Positions 36,898-44,467 of a DNA stretch of 44,467 bases are shown here, piece after piece. Position 1 is the stretch's first letter. Each line of letters opens with the position of its first letter. The translations under genes were made by a program, and so were the position numbers. The notes under the pieces are model-generated. The model searched no databases. It was given only the letters and a program-made list of their open reading frames with translations, and had not been told where the DNA came from. Source of the DNA: Alphaproteobacteria bacterium (lineage in GTDB: Bacteria > Pseudomonadota > Alphaproteobacteria > CAAGCB01 > CAG-977); the NCBI GenBank assembly GCA_024413465.1, contig JAKSVU010000014.1, forward strand, positions 1-44,467, read 5' to 3'.

Positions 36898-38409
36898 ATG
36901 CTGACGAAAGTTGAAACAGTAGCTTTTCAAGGAATAGACGTTGTTCCTGTGACTGCTGAAGTCCATATTGCTTCAGGTGGATTGCCGAATTTTTCTATAG
37001 TAGGATTGGCTGATAAATCAGTTGCAGAGAGTAAAGATCGTTTACGGGCTGCTTTTAATTCCATTGGATTAGCTTTGCCAGCAAAAAGAATTACGGTCAA
37101 TTTAGCTCCAGCAGATGTCTTAAAAGAAGGGACTCATTATGATTTACCGTTAGCTCTTGGTTTGTTATCTTCTATGGGTATTTTTCCAGGACAAATGTTA
37201 GAAAAAACGATTGTAATGGGGGAACTTGGTCTTGATGGAAAAATTGCACCTGTGGCAGGAATTTTGCCAGCAGCTGTTTATGCTAATCAAAAAGATTGTG
37301 CTTTTATTTGTCCTGCAATTCAGGGAGGAGAAGCAGCTTGGTCTGGGAATAAAAATATTTTTGCAGCAAATTCATTAATTGAATTGATCCAGATGTTTAA
37401 GGGTGAATTTACTTTACCTGTTCCACATCCTGAAAAAATAGAAAATAGTTCAAATATGCCGGATATGAAAGATATCAAAGGGCAGGAAGGTGCAAAAAGA
37501 GCTGCAGAAGTTTGTGCTGCTGGCGGGCATAATATGCTAATGGTAGGTCCTCCTGGTGCTGGAAAATCAATGATGGCAGCAAGAATTCCATCATTATTAC
37601 CTCCATTGACAGCAAAGGAAATTTTAGAAATTAGTATGATTCATTCTGTTGCAGGATTGATTAAGGAGGGGAAATTGTTGGCGGAACGTCCTTTCCGAAG
37701 TCCGCATCATTCTGCTTCAATGCCAGCATTAGTTGGTGGAGGGCAAAAAGCAAAGCCTGGCGAAATTTCTCTAGCCCATAAAGGTGTTTTATTCTTGGAT
37801 GAATTACCTGAGTTTTCGCGTACTACTTTGGAGGCTTTACGGCAACCTATGGAAACGGGGACAGTTAGTGTTGCGAGAGTAAATTTACATGTGACATATC
37901 CTGCTCAGTTCCAATTGATTGCGGCAATGAATCCGTGTCGTTGTGGATATTTAGGACAGCAAGGTCATGAATGTTCAAGAGCTCCAAGATGTGGAGAAGA
38001 TTATCAAGCTCGAATATCAGGTCCATTATTAGACAGAATAGATATGCATATTTCTGTTTCTGCTGTAGCTCCATGGGATTTAGCAAATACTTCGGAGGGA
38101 GAATGTTCCGCTGTGATAGCAGAACGCGTGGCAGAAGCCTTAGATATTCAAAGAAAAAGATACATTGAATATGGTATTGATAATAATGCAAAAGCTTCAG
38201 GAGCTATTCTTGAAAAAACGGTAAAACTATCTGATAAAGCTCAGCAAATTCTTATTCAAGCTGCAGAAAAGATGAATTTATCAGCAAGGGGGTATCACCG
38301 TATACTGCGTGTGGCTAGAACTATTGCGGATTTGGCTCATAGTAATCAAGTGGAATTTGGACATATTGCTGAGGCTTTGTCATATCGTCAAATGTCTTAT
38401 AAACGATAA
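36898..38409 (+). CDS. comM: ComM/YifB-family Mg-chelatase-like AAA+ ATPase
   Basis: ComM is a hexameric helicase that promotes branch migration of incoming DNA during natural transformation; YifB homologues are widespread even without known competence. It has 503 residues from ATG 36,898. Parts are an N-terminal Lon/S5-like domain (about 1-165), the Mg-chelatase AAA+ core with Walker A GPPGAGKS (about 217), LFLDELPEF (Walker B), the zinc-type NPCRCGYLG and GPLLDRIDMHI, and a C-terminal helical domain with RGYHRILRVARTIADL. It follows the small lipoprotein with a five-base gap. Confidence 0.9.
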   Translation: MLTKVETVAFQGIDVVPVTAEVHIASGGLPNFSIVGLADKSVAESKDRLRAAFNSIGLALPAKRITVNLAPADVLKEGTHYDLPLALGLLSSMGIFPGQMLEKTIVMGELGLDGKIAPVAGILPAAVYANQKDCAFICPAIQGGEAAWSGNKNIFAANSLIELIQMFKGEFTLPVPHPEKIENSSNMPDMKDIKGQEGAKRAAEVCAAGGHNMLMVGPPGAGKSMMAARIPSLLPPLTAKEILEISMIHSVAGLIKEGKLLAERPFRSPHHSASMPALVGGGQKAKPGEISLAHKGVLFLDELPEFSRTTLEALRQPMETGTVSVARVNLHVTYPAQFQLIAAMNPCRCGYLGQQGHECSRAPRCGEDYQARISGPLLDRIDMHISVSAVAPWDLANTSEGECSAVIAERVAEALDIQRKRYIEYGIDNNAKASGAILEKTVKLSDKAQQILIQAAEKMNLSARGYHRILRVARTIADLAHSNQVEFGHIAEALSYRQMSYKR

Positions 38410-38414
38410 TTTTT

Positions 38415-38442
38415 TTGATTTTATAAAAAGTTATAATATAAT
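38415..38442 (+). promoter_or_regulatory. Candidate ompR-envZ promoter
   Basis: TTGATT (38,415-38,420) and a perfect TATAAT (38,437-38,442) are 16 bases apart, placing transcription start about 20 bases before the ompR ATG. A second TATAAT overlaps at 38,432. Confidence 0.45.
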
Positions 38443-38468
38443 TTCCTCAATAAAACAGGAAAAGTTCT

Positions 38469-39191
38469 ATGGTAAATCAAAGTGTTAGTTTTTTTGATGA
38501 TATTTATCAACCAATATTGTTAGTTGTTGATGATGATGCAAGATTGCGTAATTTATTAAAAAAATTTTTATCTCAAAATCAATTTCAAGTTTATACCGCA
38601 GCGGATACGATTCAGGCTGATGAATTAAAAAAAATGTTTCATTTTGATTTGATGATTTGTGATGTGATGATGCCAGGTGAGAACGGTTTTGAATATGTTC
38701 AGAGATTAAGAAAAAATCAAGATAAAATACCTGTTATTATGCTGACGGCAATGGGACAAGTTGATGATCGTATCATGGGATTAGAGATAGGAGCAGATGA
38801 TTATTTGCCTAAGCCATTTGAGCCTAGAGAATTATTGTTGAGAATAGGCAGTATTTTGCGGAGAATGCAGGAAGTTCCCGTTCAGAAAAAACAAAATATT
38901 GAAATAAAATTTGGAGCATTTTCATATAATTTAGAAAATCATTGCTTGATAAAAGATGATGAAAAATTTAAACTTTCACAAAGTGAAGAAAATTTGTTAG
39001 AATGCCTGTTGAAAAATATGGGGTGTGATATAAGTCGGGATGAATTAGCTAAGATTTGTAATTGCATAGAAAATCCGAGAACGGTTGATGTGCTGATTAC
39101 AAGATTGCGTCGTAGAATAGAAAATGATCCTGCTAAACCTCAATATATTTTAACAGTTCGTGGGTGTGGATATACTTTTGTATCGGAATAA
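38469..39191 (+). CDS. ompR: OmpR-family response regulator
   Basis: This 240-residue DNA-binding regulator has a receiver domain with the acidic pocket VVDDD (about 19-23), phospho-acceptor Asp65 in ICDVMMPGENG and Lys115 in YLPKPFEPREL. A winged-helix output domain (about 145-238) ends in VDVLITRLRRRIEND and YILTVRGCGYTFV. It is followed three bases later by the sensor kinase. The EnvZ/OmpR-type assignment is based on similarity of both partners; the signal and regulon are unknown. Confidence 0.9.
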   Translation: MVNQSVSFFDDIYQPILLVVDDDARLRNLLKKFLSQNQFQVYTAADTIQADELKKMFHFDLMICDVMMPGENGFEYVQRLRKNQDKIPVIMLTAMGQVDDRIMGLEIGADDYLPKPFEPRELLLRIGSILRRMQEVPVQKKQNIEIKFGAFSYNLENHCLIKDDEKFKLSQSEENLLECLLKNMGCDISRDELAKICNCIENPRTVDVLITRLRRRIENDPAKPQYILTVRGCGYTFVSE

Positions 39192-39194
39192 AAA

Positions 39195-40529
39195 ATGAGA
39201 ATATTATTACCAAATTGGGTTAAAAATTTGCGTCATAAAGTTTTGCCTCGTAGATTATGGGCAAGATCGTTAATGATTATGATAGTTCCAGTTATTTTGG
39301 TACAAACAATTGGTTGTTGGGTGTTTTTTGATACCCATTGGGATAATATTTCAAAAAGATTATCACAAGGAATTGTTTCTGAAATAAAAGTTGCTTTGTC
39401 TATGTACGAGACAATGAATACTCCTGCTCAAAAAAAGGAATATCAAGGAATTATATCTAAAAATTTACGGTTTGAGATTAAATTTTTGCCCCCAGCTTCT
39501 GTTCCTGAATATGCAAAAATAAAGAAAAAAACAAAAACTGCAGATTTAATTCCAGCATTGCATGATGTTGGGTTACCTTTTGTTATTTCCTATATGCAGG
39601 AAGAAAAACTTTTACAGGTAAAATTTTATCATCCTAAATATGTGGCTGAAGTTTTTCTGCCATACAAGTACTTTTTTTCGACAACGACGTATGTTGTTGC
39701 TGCTTGGGTGATTGGTTTAGGAATTCTCTTGATATTTGTGGCAATGTTATTTTTACGTAATCAAATTAAACCAATTTTAAAATTATCAGAAGCTGCTGAA
39801 AATTTTGGTTTGGGGCGTGAAGTTGAAAATTTTAAACCAGAAGGTGCTGTAGAAGTTCGTCAAGCAGCTTTTTCATTTATAAAAATGCGAGACAGAATTA
39901 CTCGGTATATTGAAGAACGCACAAGAATGTTAGCTGGTGTTTCACACGACTTAAGAACTCCTTTGACGAGGATGCGTTTGCAATTAAGTATGATGAAAAA
40001 TTGTGAAGATGCTACGGAATTATTAAGTGATGTCGATGAATTAGAACGGATGGTAAATGCTTATTTGGATTTTGCACGAGGGCAAGGTCAGGAAGATGCT
40101 GTTGAAACTGATATTCCATTATTGATTTCAGAAACGTTAGATTCTATGCATAAAGATGGAGTGTCTGTTCGTTTTATTTCAAATGCTCAATTGAAAATGA
40201 CCGTACGCAAAAATGATTTTAAACGGTGTATTTGGAATTTAGTTTCTAATGCTCAAAATTATGGAACGATTGTAAACGTTGGATTAAACGTAAAAGAACG
40301 CTTTTATGAAATTACGGTAGAAGATAATGGACCTGGGATACCTGTTGAAAAAAGAAATGACGTATTTAAAGCTTTTTATCGTATGGATGAATCTCGTAAT
40401 ACAAAAACGGGCGGAGTTGGTTTGGGATTAGCTATCACAAAAGATATTGTTTTATCACATGGTGGAAAGATTTATATGACTGACAGTTCATTAAGTGGAT
40501 TGAAGGTTGTTATGGTTTTTCCTATTTAA
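39195..40529 (+). CDS. envZ: EnvZ-like sensor histidine kinase
   Basis: This 444-residue inner-membrane kinase has transmembrane segments at about 26-46 and 168-190 flanking a periplasmic loop of about 120 residues, then a HAMP domain (to about 240). The H-box AGVSHDLRTPLTRMRLQL carries the phosphorylated His (about residue 250). The ATPase has the N box (NLVSNAQNYG), G1 (DNGPGIP) and G2 (GGVGLGLAI). It forms a two-gene operon with ompR and is 99 bases upstream of PEP carboxykinase. Confidence 0.9.
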   Translation: MRILLPNWVKNLRHKVLPRRLWARSLMIMIVPVILVQTIGCWVFFDTHWDNISKRLSQGIVSEIKVALSMYETMNTPAQKKEYQGIISKNLRFEIKFLPPASVPEYAKIKKKTKTADLIPALHDVGLPFVISYMQEEKLLQVKFYHPKYVAEVFLPYKYFFSTTTYVVAAWVIGLGILLIFVAMLFLRNQIKPILKLSEAAENFGLGREVENFKPEGAVEVRQAAFSFIKMRDRITRYIEERTRMLAGVSHDLRTPLTRMRLQLSMMKNCEDATELLSDVDELERMVNAYLDFARGQGQEDAVETDIPLLISETLDSMHKDGVSVRFISNAQLKMTVRKNDFKRCIWNLVSNAQNYGTIVNVGLNVKERFYEITVEDNGPGIPVEKRNDVFKAFYRMDESRNTKTGGVGLGLAITKDIVLSHGGKIYMTDSSLSGLKVVMVFPI

Positions 40530-40628
40530 AAAAGTTGAAAAAAAACTACCCGTCTTTGAAAAAAAAAGGTAGAATACCTCCGAATAATGAATCAGATTCG
40601 ATTCTGTTTATTTGAAAGAGGATAATTC

Positions 40629-42467
40629 ATGCAGACAAATTTTACAGCTGAAAAAACAAAAAATGCCAAGTTGATTGCTTGGGTTGAAAAAATGGCCAAT
40701 ATGTGTCAACCAGAAGCTATTCATTGGTGTGATGGTTCAAAGGAAGAAAATGCTGCTTTGTGCGACTTGCTCGTTAAAAAAGGCACATTTATCAAATTAA
40801 ATGAAAAGAAAAAACCAAATTCATTTTTGGCTAGATCAAATCCAAAAGACGTAGCTCGTGTTGAAGCTAGAACATTTATTTGTTCAGAACGCGAAATTGA
40901 TGCTGGTCCAACGAATAATTGGGCAAATCCAAAAGAAATGAAAGAAAAATTGACATCATTGTTTACAGGTTCAATGCGTGGTAGAACGATGTATGTTATT
41001 CCTTTTTCAATGGGACCTTTAGGTTCTCCAATTGCTAAAATTGGTGTGGAAATTACAGACTCTCCATACGTTGTCGTTAACATGGCAATTATGGCAAGAA
41101 CAGGCCAAAAAGTTTTGGATATCATGGGCGAAAATGGTGATTTCGTTCCATGTATGCACTCTGTTGGTCAACCTTTGGTTGATGGTAAACAAGATGTTGC
41201 ATGGCCTTGTGATCCAGAAAATACATATATTACACATTTCCCAGAAACACGTGAAATTTGGTCATTCGGATCTGGTTATGGTGGCAATGCATTGTTGGGT
41301 AAAAAATGTTTGGCTTTGCGTATTGCAACAGTTCAAGCTCGCGATGAAGGATGGTTAGCAGAACACATGTTGATTGCCGGAATTGAAAATCCACAAGGTG
41401 AAAAGACATACGTTGCTGCAGCATTCCCAAGTGCCTGTGGCAAAACAAACTTAGCAATGTTAATTCCACCTGCACACTTTAAAGGTTGGAAAGTTTGGAC
41501 GGTCGGTGATGATATTGCTTGGATTAAACCAGCATCTGATGGTCGTTTACATGCTATCAATCCAGAAGCAGGTTTCTTTGGTGTTGCTCCAGGAACAAGT
41601 GAAAAAACAAACTACAATGCTATTCAAGCTTGCCGTGCTAATACTATCTTTACAAACGTTGCATTGACAGATGATGGTGACGTGTGGTGGGAAGGTTTGA
41701 CAGATGAAAAACCAGCTCATTTGATCGATTGGCAAGGAAACGATTGGACACCAGATTGTGATCGTCCTGCAGCTCATCCAAATTCACGCTTTACAGCTCC
41801 AGCAGGTCAATGCCCAACGATAGATCCAGATTGGGAAAATCCTGCAGGTGTTCCAATTTCAGCTTTCATTTTCGGTGGTCGTTTGGCACACAATACACCA
41901 TTGGTATATCAATCATTCAGTTGGAGTCATGGTGTCTATTTAGCAGCAACAATGGGTTCCGAAAAAACAGCAGCTGCTGAAGGTGCTGGTGGTATTCGTC
42001 GTGATCCATTTGCTATGTTGCCATTCTGTGGGTATAATATGGCAGATTATTGGTCACATTGGTTAGAAATGAAACGTTTGGTACCAAATGAACCAAAAAT
42101 TTTCCGTGTAAACTGGTTCCGTAAAGATGATGAAGGTCATTTCATGTGGCCTGGATACGGTGATAATATGCGTGTTTTGAAGTGGATTATTGATCGTGTT
42201 CATAATCGCGCAAATGCAGTTGAAGGTCCAGTTGGTTTAATGCCAAAATATGAAGATTTAGACTTAGAAGGTTTGGACATGTCCAAAGAACATTTTGATG
42301 CTTTGATGTCTATCGATAAAGCAGAAGGTTTGAAGGATTGCACAAGTATTCAACAACATTTCCGTCCATTTGCAGAACAACAACGTTTACCAAAAGAATT
42401 TGTAAATGAATTGGATTTGTTATCTTTGCGTTTTGAACGCTCAGATGATGAATGGAAACCTGTCTAG
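40629..42467 (+). CDS. pckG: Phosphoenolpyruvate carboxykinase (GTP)
   Basis: The enzyme converts oxaloacetate plus GTP to PEP and CO2 at the entry to gluconeogenesis. The 612-residue length and [13 protein letters not shown] (P-loop with the reactive Cys, about 268-280), GDDIAWIK (metal site) and [13 protein letters not shown] mark the GTP-dependent class, not the ATP type usual in alphaproteobacteria. AGAGGAT precedes the ATG. Codon use looks more optimised than in neighbouring orphans, suggesting high expression. A short palindrome AGGTA-GAA-TACCT (40,567-40,579) upstream might be an operator. Placement after a two-component pair suggests metabolic control. Confidence 0.95.
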   Translation: MQTNFTAEKTKNAKLIAWVEKMANMCQPEAIHWCDGSKEENAALCDLLVKKGTFIKLNEKKKPNSFLARSNPKDVARVEARTFICSEREIDAGPTNNWANPKEMKEKLTSLFTGSMRGRTMYVIPFSMGPLGSPIAKIGVEITDSPYVVVNMAIMARTGQKVLDIMGENGDFVPCMHSVGQPLVDGKQDVAWPCDPENTYITHFPETREIWSFGSGYGGNALLGKKCLALRIATVQARDEGWLAEHMLIAGIENPQGEKTYVAAAFPSACGKTNLAMLIPPAHFKGWKVWTVGDDIAWIKPASDGRLHAINPEAGFFGVAPGTSEKTNYNAIQACRANTIFTNVALTDDGDVWWEGLTDEKPAHLIDWQGNDWTPDCDRPAAHPNSRFTAPAGQCPTIDPDWENPAGVPISAFIFGGRLAHNTPLVYQSFSWSHGVYLAATMGSEKTAAAEGAGGIRRDPFAMLPFCGYNMADYWSHWLEMKRLVPNEPKIFRVNWFRKDDEGHFMWPGYGDNMRVLKWIIDRVHNRANAVEGPVGLMPKYEDLDLEGLDMSKEHFDALMSIDKAEGLKDCTSIQQHFRPFAEQQRLPKEFVNELDLLSLRFERSDDEWKPV

Positions 42468-42490
42468 TAGGTTATTAAATTAAGCATAAA

Positions 42491-42522
42491 AATGGGGTTG
42501 AATATTTTAACCCCATTTTTTT
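42491..42522 (+). terminator. Terminator of pckG
   Basis: AATGGGGTT pairs with AACCCCATT around a nine-base AT loop, followed by a run of T. It begins 24 bases after the stop codon. Confidence 0.9.
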
Positions 42523-42608
42523 ATTTGTTTTTACTTATTTTTGTAAGGTGAACAACCGGAATAATCGCAGATTTCTGTGGGATAGAAGGTGAAATAATCG
42601 CGGGATGA

Positions 42609-42927
42609 ACTGGAAATATTGTAATTGCTAAAATGATGCCTGCTGGTAGATCCATAATTATTCCGAATATTGAAAAAAAATATGTTTTATCCTCAGATGC
42701 CGTAAAATTTGTTCCTAATGAGCATTTTGGTGTAAAATATTTTAAATATGGCAATTAATAGCACTTGTTTTAAAAAACAAGTATATTAAGATGTTACTGG
42801 TGTAACAAGGGTTAGAACAAGTCTTGAAAAATTGAAAACATATTTGTTGCCACTTCCCCCACTAGCAGAACAAGAACGGATTGTTGCTAAAATTGAAGAA
42901 TTAAATAAATATATTGAAAAGTTATAA
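42609..42927 (+). pseudogene. hsdS: C-terminal remnant of type I restriction specificity subunit
   Basis: Translated in pieces, the plus strand gives TGNIVIAKMMPAGRS, then IEKKYVLSSDAVKFVPNE and FGVKYFKY in one frame. After a one-base shift near 42,750 it gives AINSTCFKKQVY, a TAA (42,787-42,789), and DVTGVTRVRTSLEKLKTY followed by LLPLPPLAEQERIVAKIEEL up to a TAA at 42,925-42,927. This is the standard HsdS end: second target-recognition domain, then the conserved repeat with PLPPLAEQERIV. A TGA (42,606-42,608) interrupts the frame further upstream. HsdM, HsdR and the HsdS N-terminus are absent, so this is a dead fragment. Confidence 0.85.
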
Positions 42928-42937
42928 TCTTTTGGTC

Positions 42938-43198
42938 TCACTGAACTTTATGTGCAAGATTAAGTGTCTCTAAAAGTTTATGGTTTATCCATTTAGCAAC
43001 ACAGCTTTCAATGTCTTCGTCACACACATCTTTGGGTATCCTTGAACCAACTGTAATTGTAGATAAATCATCATCTTTTAATTCAATGATTTCAGTATCT
43101 TTTGTTTCTTCGATAGTATTTTTTTTCTGTTTTTCCCAAGGTGGTTCTCCTATGAAGATGTTCCTTATATTAAGAGTAACGGATGAAATGAAAAATGG
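42938..43198 (-). pseudogene. Possible decayed open frame
   Basis: One minus-strand frame is open for about 86 codons and reads like soluble protein: GEPPWEKQKKNTIEETKDTE, later VGSRIPKDVCDEDIESCVAK and WINHKLLETLNLAHKVQ before a TGA. It has no ATG, GTG or TTG in frame, so it is probably the tail of a lost gene. I do not recognise it. A plus-strand frame across the same bases is Ser-rich and less convincing. Confidence 0.35.
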
Positions 43199-43233
43199 TT
43201 ACGAGAAAAATGAAAAAAGATTCCCGATATATG

Positions 43234-43356
43234 CTTGATATTACCCTGACAGAACTGTGGCTGATGCCACCACTTTATGTCTATAAAGTGGGAATTATTT
43301 AGTGAATTCAATAGGATATTTTCTCTCCCTACAGGGTGAGGTGAAAAATGAGGTGA
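43234..43356 (+). repeat. Dispersed intergenic repeat, copy 2
   Basis: Block A (43,234-43,268) nearly matches 222-256. Block B (43,321-43,356, core CCTACAGGGTGAGG) resembles 169-205 and can fold on itself (TTTTCTCTCCCT with AGGGTGAGGTGAAAA). Between them is a unique AT-rich stretch with a TAAAGTGG-type inverted repeat (CCACTTTAT...ATAAAGTGG). It sits in the decayed region after the hsdS remnant. Confidence 0.6.
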
Positions 43357-43369
43357 TTTTGTAAAGATT

Positions 43370-43404
43370 GCTTTATAAAAAACTTATATCTTTTTCTATA
43401 AAGC
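43370..43404. other. Long AT hairpin
   Basis: GCTTTATAAAAAA pairs with TTTTTCTATAAAGC with one mismatch around an eight-base loop. The rest of 43,405-43,599 is AT-rich and shows no gene; it probably contains the promoter of the acidic repeat gene. Confidence 0.4.
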
Positions 43405-43599
43405 TATTGCACAGATGAATCATGTAATATATCCTGTTACCAGATTGATATCGAGGAATTTTTTTAGGAATATTTTAGATGTAAAGTAAAAATAAAAACA
43501 AAATTTTTTAAGTAGTTATTATTAATTTTCTTACTTTTAATATTTTGTTATTTTTTTAGTAGGATAATTGACTAAATATAATTTAGGAGTTTTATATCT

Positions 43600-44467
43600 A
43601 TGGCTGAAGAATTAGACCAATCTGTTGTCCCACCTTCAATGAATAATTCAGAATATGAATACGTAGAGGTTCCTGAGACAGACGCTATTCAGTATGAGTA
43701 TGTTGATGAAAATGGCAATCCAATTCCTCCAGAAATGGTAAATGGTGATAATATTCAATATGAATACGTTGATGAAAATGGTAATCCCATAGATGCCGAA
43801 AATGTTCAATATGAATATGTTGAACAGGAAGAAAATACTCCATCTCTTGAAACTCCTGTTGCAGATGAAGATGCTTTAGAAGGATATAACGTTTCTCAAC
43901 AAGCAGAAATGACAAATCAACAGGAAGAATTAACAGTTGATATGCTTGGCGATATAGAAAATTCTATACCAGAAGAAAGTAATGCAGAACAAGAGACAGC
44001 AGAAGTTTATGAATACGTTGATGAAAATGGTAATCCTGTCGATCCAAAGACCTTAGAAAATGTTGAATATACGTATGAGGAAGTAGAAGTTCCTTCTGCT
44101 GAAGTTGGTAATATGGAAGAAAGTTCGGAAATAGTGGGTGTTTCAGATTTGGAAACGCCAGTTGAAGAAGTTCCTGTTCCAGAAGTTGCCACAGAACCTG
44201 GAATTGCTTCAGAAGGTGCTAGTATTTCAGATTTAGAAACGCCTGTTGAAGAAGTTCCTGTTCCGGAAGTTGTCGCAGAACCTGAGATTGCTTCAGAAGG
44301 TGCAAGTATTTCAGATTTAGAAACGCCGGTTGAAGAAGTTCCTGTTCCAGAAGTTGCTGCAGAACCTGAAGTTGCTTCAGAAAGTACAAATATATCAGAT
44401 TTGGAAACACCAGTTGAAGAAGTTCCTGTTCCGGAAGTTGTCGCAGAACCTGAGATTGCTTCAGAAG
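43600..44467 (+). CDS. Acidic tandem-repeat protein, N-terminal part (cut by window end)
   Basis: The ATG at 43,600 has AGGAG ten bases upstream. At least 289 residues are open to the edge. There is no signal peptide. The region is extremely rich in Glu, Val and Pro with almost no basic residues. Two repeat types follow one another: YEYVDENGNP at residues 32-41, 54-63 and 137-146 (with shortened YEYV at 19 and 71), then a 28-residue unit of the form SDLETPVEEVPVPEV from residue 181. It is probably disordered. I do not recognise it; acidic Pro/Glu-rich regions occur in polar-organising and surface proteins, but nothing here decides between them. Confidence 0.8.
   Translation, partial: MAEELDQSVVPPSMNNSEYEYVEVPETDAIQYEYVDENGNPIPPEMVNGDNIQYEYVDENGNPIDAENVQYEYVEQEENTPSLETPVADEDALEGYNVSQQAEMTNQQEELTVDMLGDIENSIPEESNAEQETAEVYEYVDENGNPVDPKTLENVEYTYEEVEVPSAEVGNMEESSEIVGVSDLETPVEEVPVPEVATEPGIASEGASISDLETPVEEVPVPEVVAEPEIASEGASISDLETPVEEVPVPEVAAEPEVASESTNISDLETPVEEVPVPEVVAEPEIASE
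44140..44467 (+). repeat. 84-bp in-frame tandem repeat
   Basis: Units start at 44,140, 44,224, 44,308 and 44,392, the last being cut by the window edge. Each encodes 28 residues with the core SDLETPVEEVPVPEV. Units two and four share a stretch (CCGGAAGTTGTCGCAGAACC) that differs from units one and three, so the array may have grown by duplicating a two-unit block of 168 bp. Confidence 0.9.

Noticed and set aside
41019-41777. Several frames on both strands within pckG
   Set aside because: Shadows caused by the strong codon bias of pckG; none has a ribosome site or recognisable motif.
42540-42610. TGA codons in the hsdS frame as possible Trp (alternative code)
   Set aside because: The intact genes of the window use TGG for Trp and TGA as a stop (for example lptE and trmJ's upstream neighbour), so these TGAs reflect decay.
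42521-42754. Minus-strand frame of 77 codons after pckG
   Set aside because: It is the mirror of the plus-strand hsdS remnant, whose translation is clearly homologous to HsdS ends.
43011-43238. Plus-strand Ser/Phe-rich frame of 75 codons
   Set aside because: No ribosome site, unusual composition, and it overlaps a more protein-like minus-strand frame and runs into the repeat.
43685-44410. Long minus-strand frames opposite the acidic repeat gene
   Set aside because: They exist only because the repeat composition avoids stop codons on the other strand; they lack ribosome sites and the plus frame is continuous with a good start.
43600-44467. CRISPR-like array
   Set aside because: The 84-bp units are contiguous, in frame and coding, without unique spacers between short palindromic repeats.

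Overview
The window looks like the chromosome of an AT-rich, Gram-negative alphaproteobacterium, probably host- or gut-associated. The evidence is gene order and lineage-typical families: DUF3576 lipoprotein-leuS-lptE-holA, a SlyX protein with a PPHY tail, an alphaproteobacterial-type aspartate aminotransferase, dacA-clpS-clpA and an EnvZ/OmpR pair. Several signal peptides and lipoboxes plus LptE imply an outer membrane. The standard code is used (TGA is a stop). I found no tRNA, rRNA, CRISPR array, complete transposon or prophage.

Layout. 1-280: end of an unknown gene and a dispersed repeat. 280-5046 (minus): holA, lptE, leuS and a DUF3576 lipoprotein. 5.2-7.6 kb (plus): rplY, pth, ychF. 7.6-10.7 kb (minus): pepT-like peptidase, slyX, aspartate aminotransferase and a small HTH regulator. 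10.8-14.4 kb (plus): uvrB, then two AT-rich orphan genes (a membrane protein and a GIY-YIG-like protein). 14.5-17 kb (minus): thrS and infC; infC uses an ATT start codon behind a strong GGAGG site. 17.1-18.5 kb (plus): a secreted protein coupled to trmJ. 18.4-20.9 kb (minus): mtnN followed by two exported orphan proteins (Sel1-type and Cys-rich). 21-23.3 kb: a dCMP-deaminase-like enzyme, infA, a TerB-like protein and dacA. 23.4-26.8 kb (plus): clpS, clpA and a membrane-anchored orphan.

26.9-31.8 kb (plus): a PfkB sugar/nucleoside kinase, then a compact operon of a DprE1-like flavin oxidase, a DprE2-like reductase and a 572-residue protein ending in a degenerate SDR-like domain. 31.8-32.1 kb is a very AT-rich spacer with two inverted DnaA boxes, followed by uvrC. 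33.9-36.4 kb (minus): a circularly permuted ATP-grasp protein and an alpha-E protein. 36.6-42.5 kb (plus): a small lipoprotein, comM/yifB, ompR-envZ and GTP-dependent PEP carboxykinase with a clear terminator.

42.5-43.6 kb is decayed DNA. It holds the C-terminal remnant of a type I restriction specificity subunit (hsdS), another broken frame and a second copy of the dispersed repeat. From 43,600 to the edge is the start of a very acidic repetitive protein with an 84-bp (28-residue) tandem repeat.

Most of the window is housekeeping: translation (leuS, thrS, infA, infC, rplY, pth, ychF), repair (uvrB, uvrC), proteolysis (clpS, clpA, pepT) and envelope (lptE, dacA, DprE pair). The unusual material is the orphan genes after uvrB and mtnN, the third gene of the DprE cluster, the decayed island and the repeat protein.
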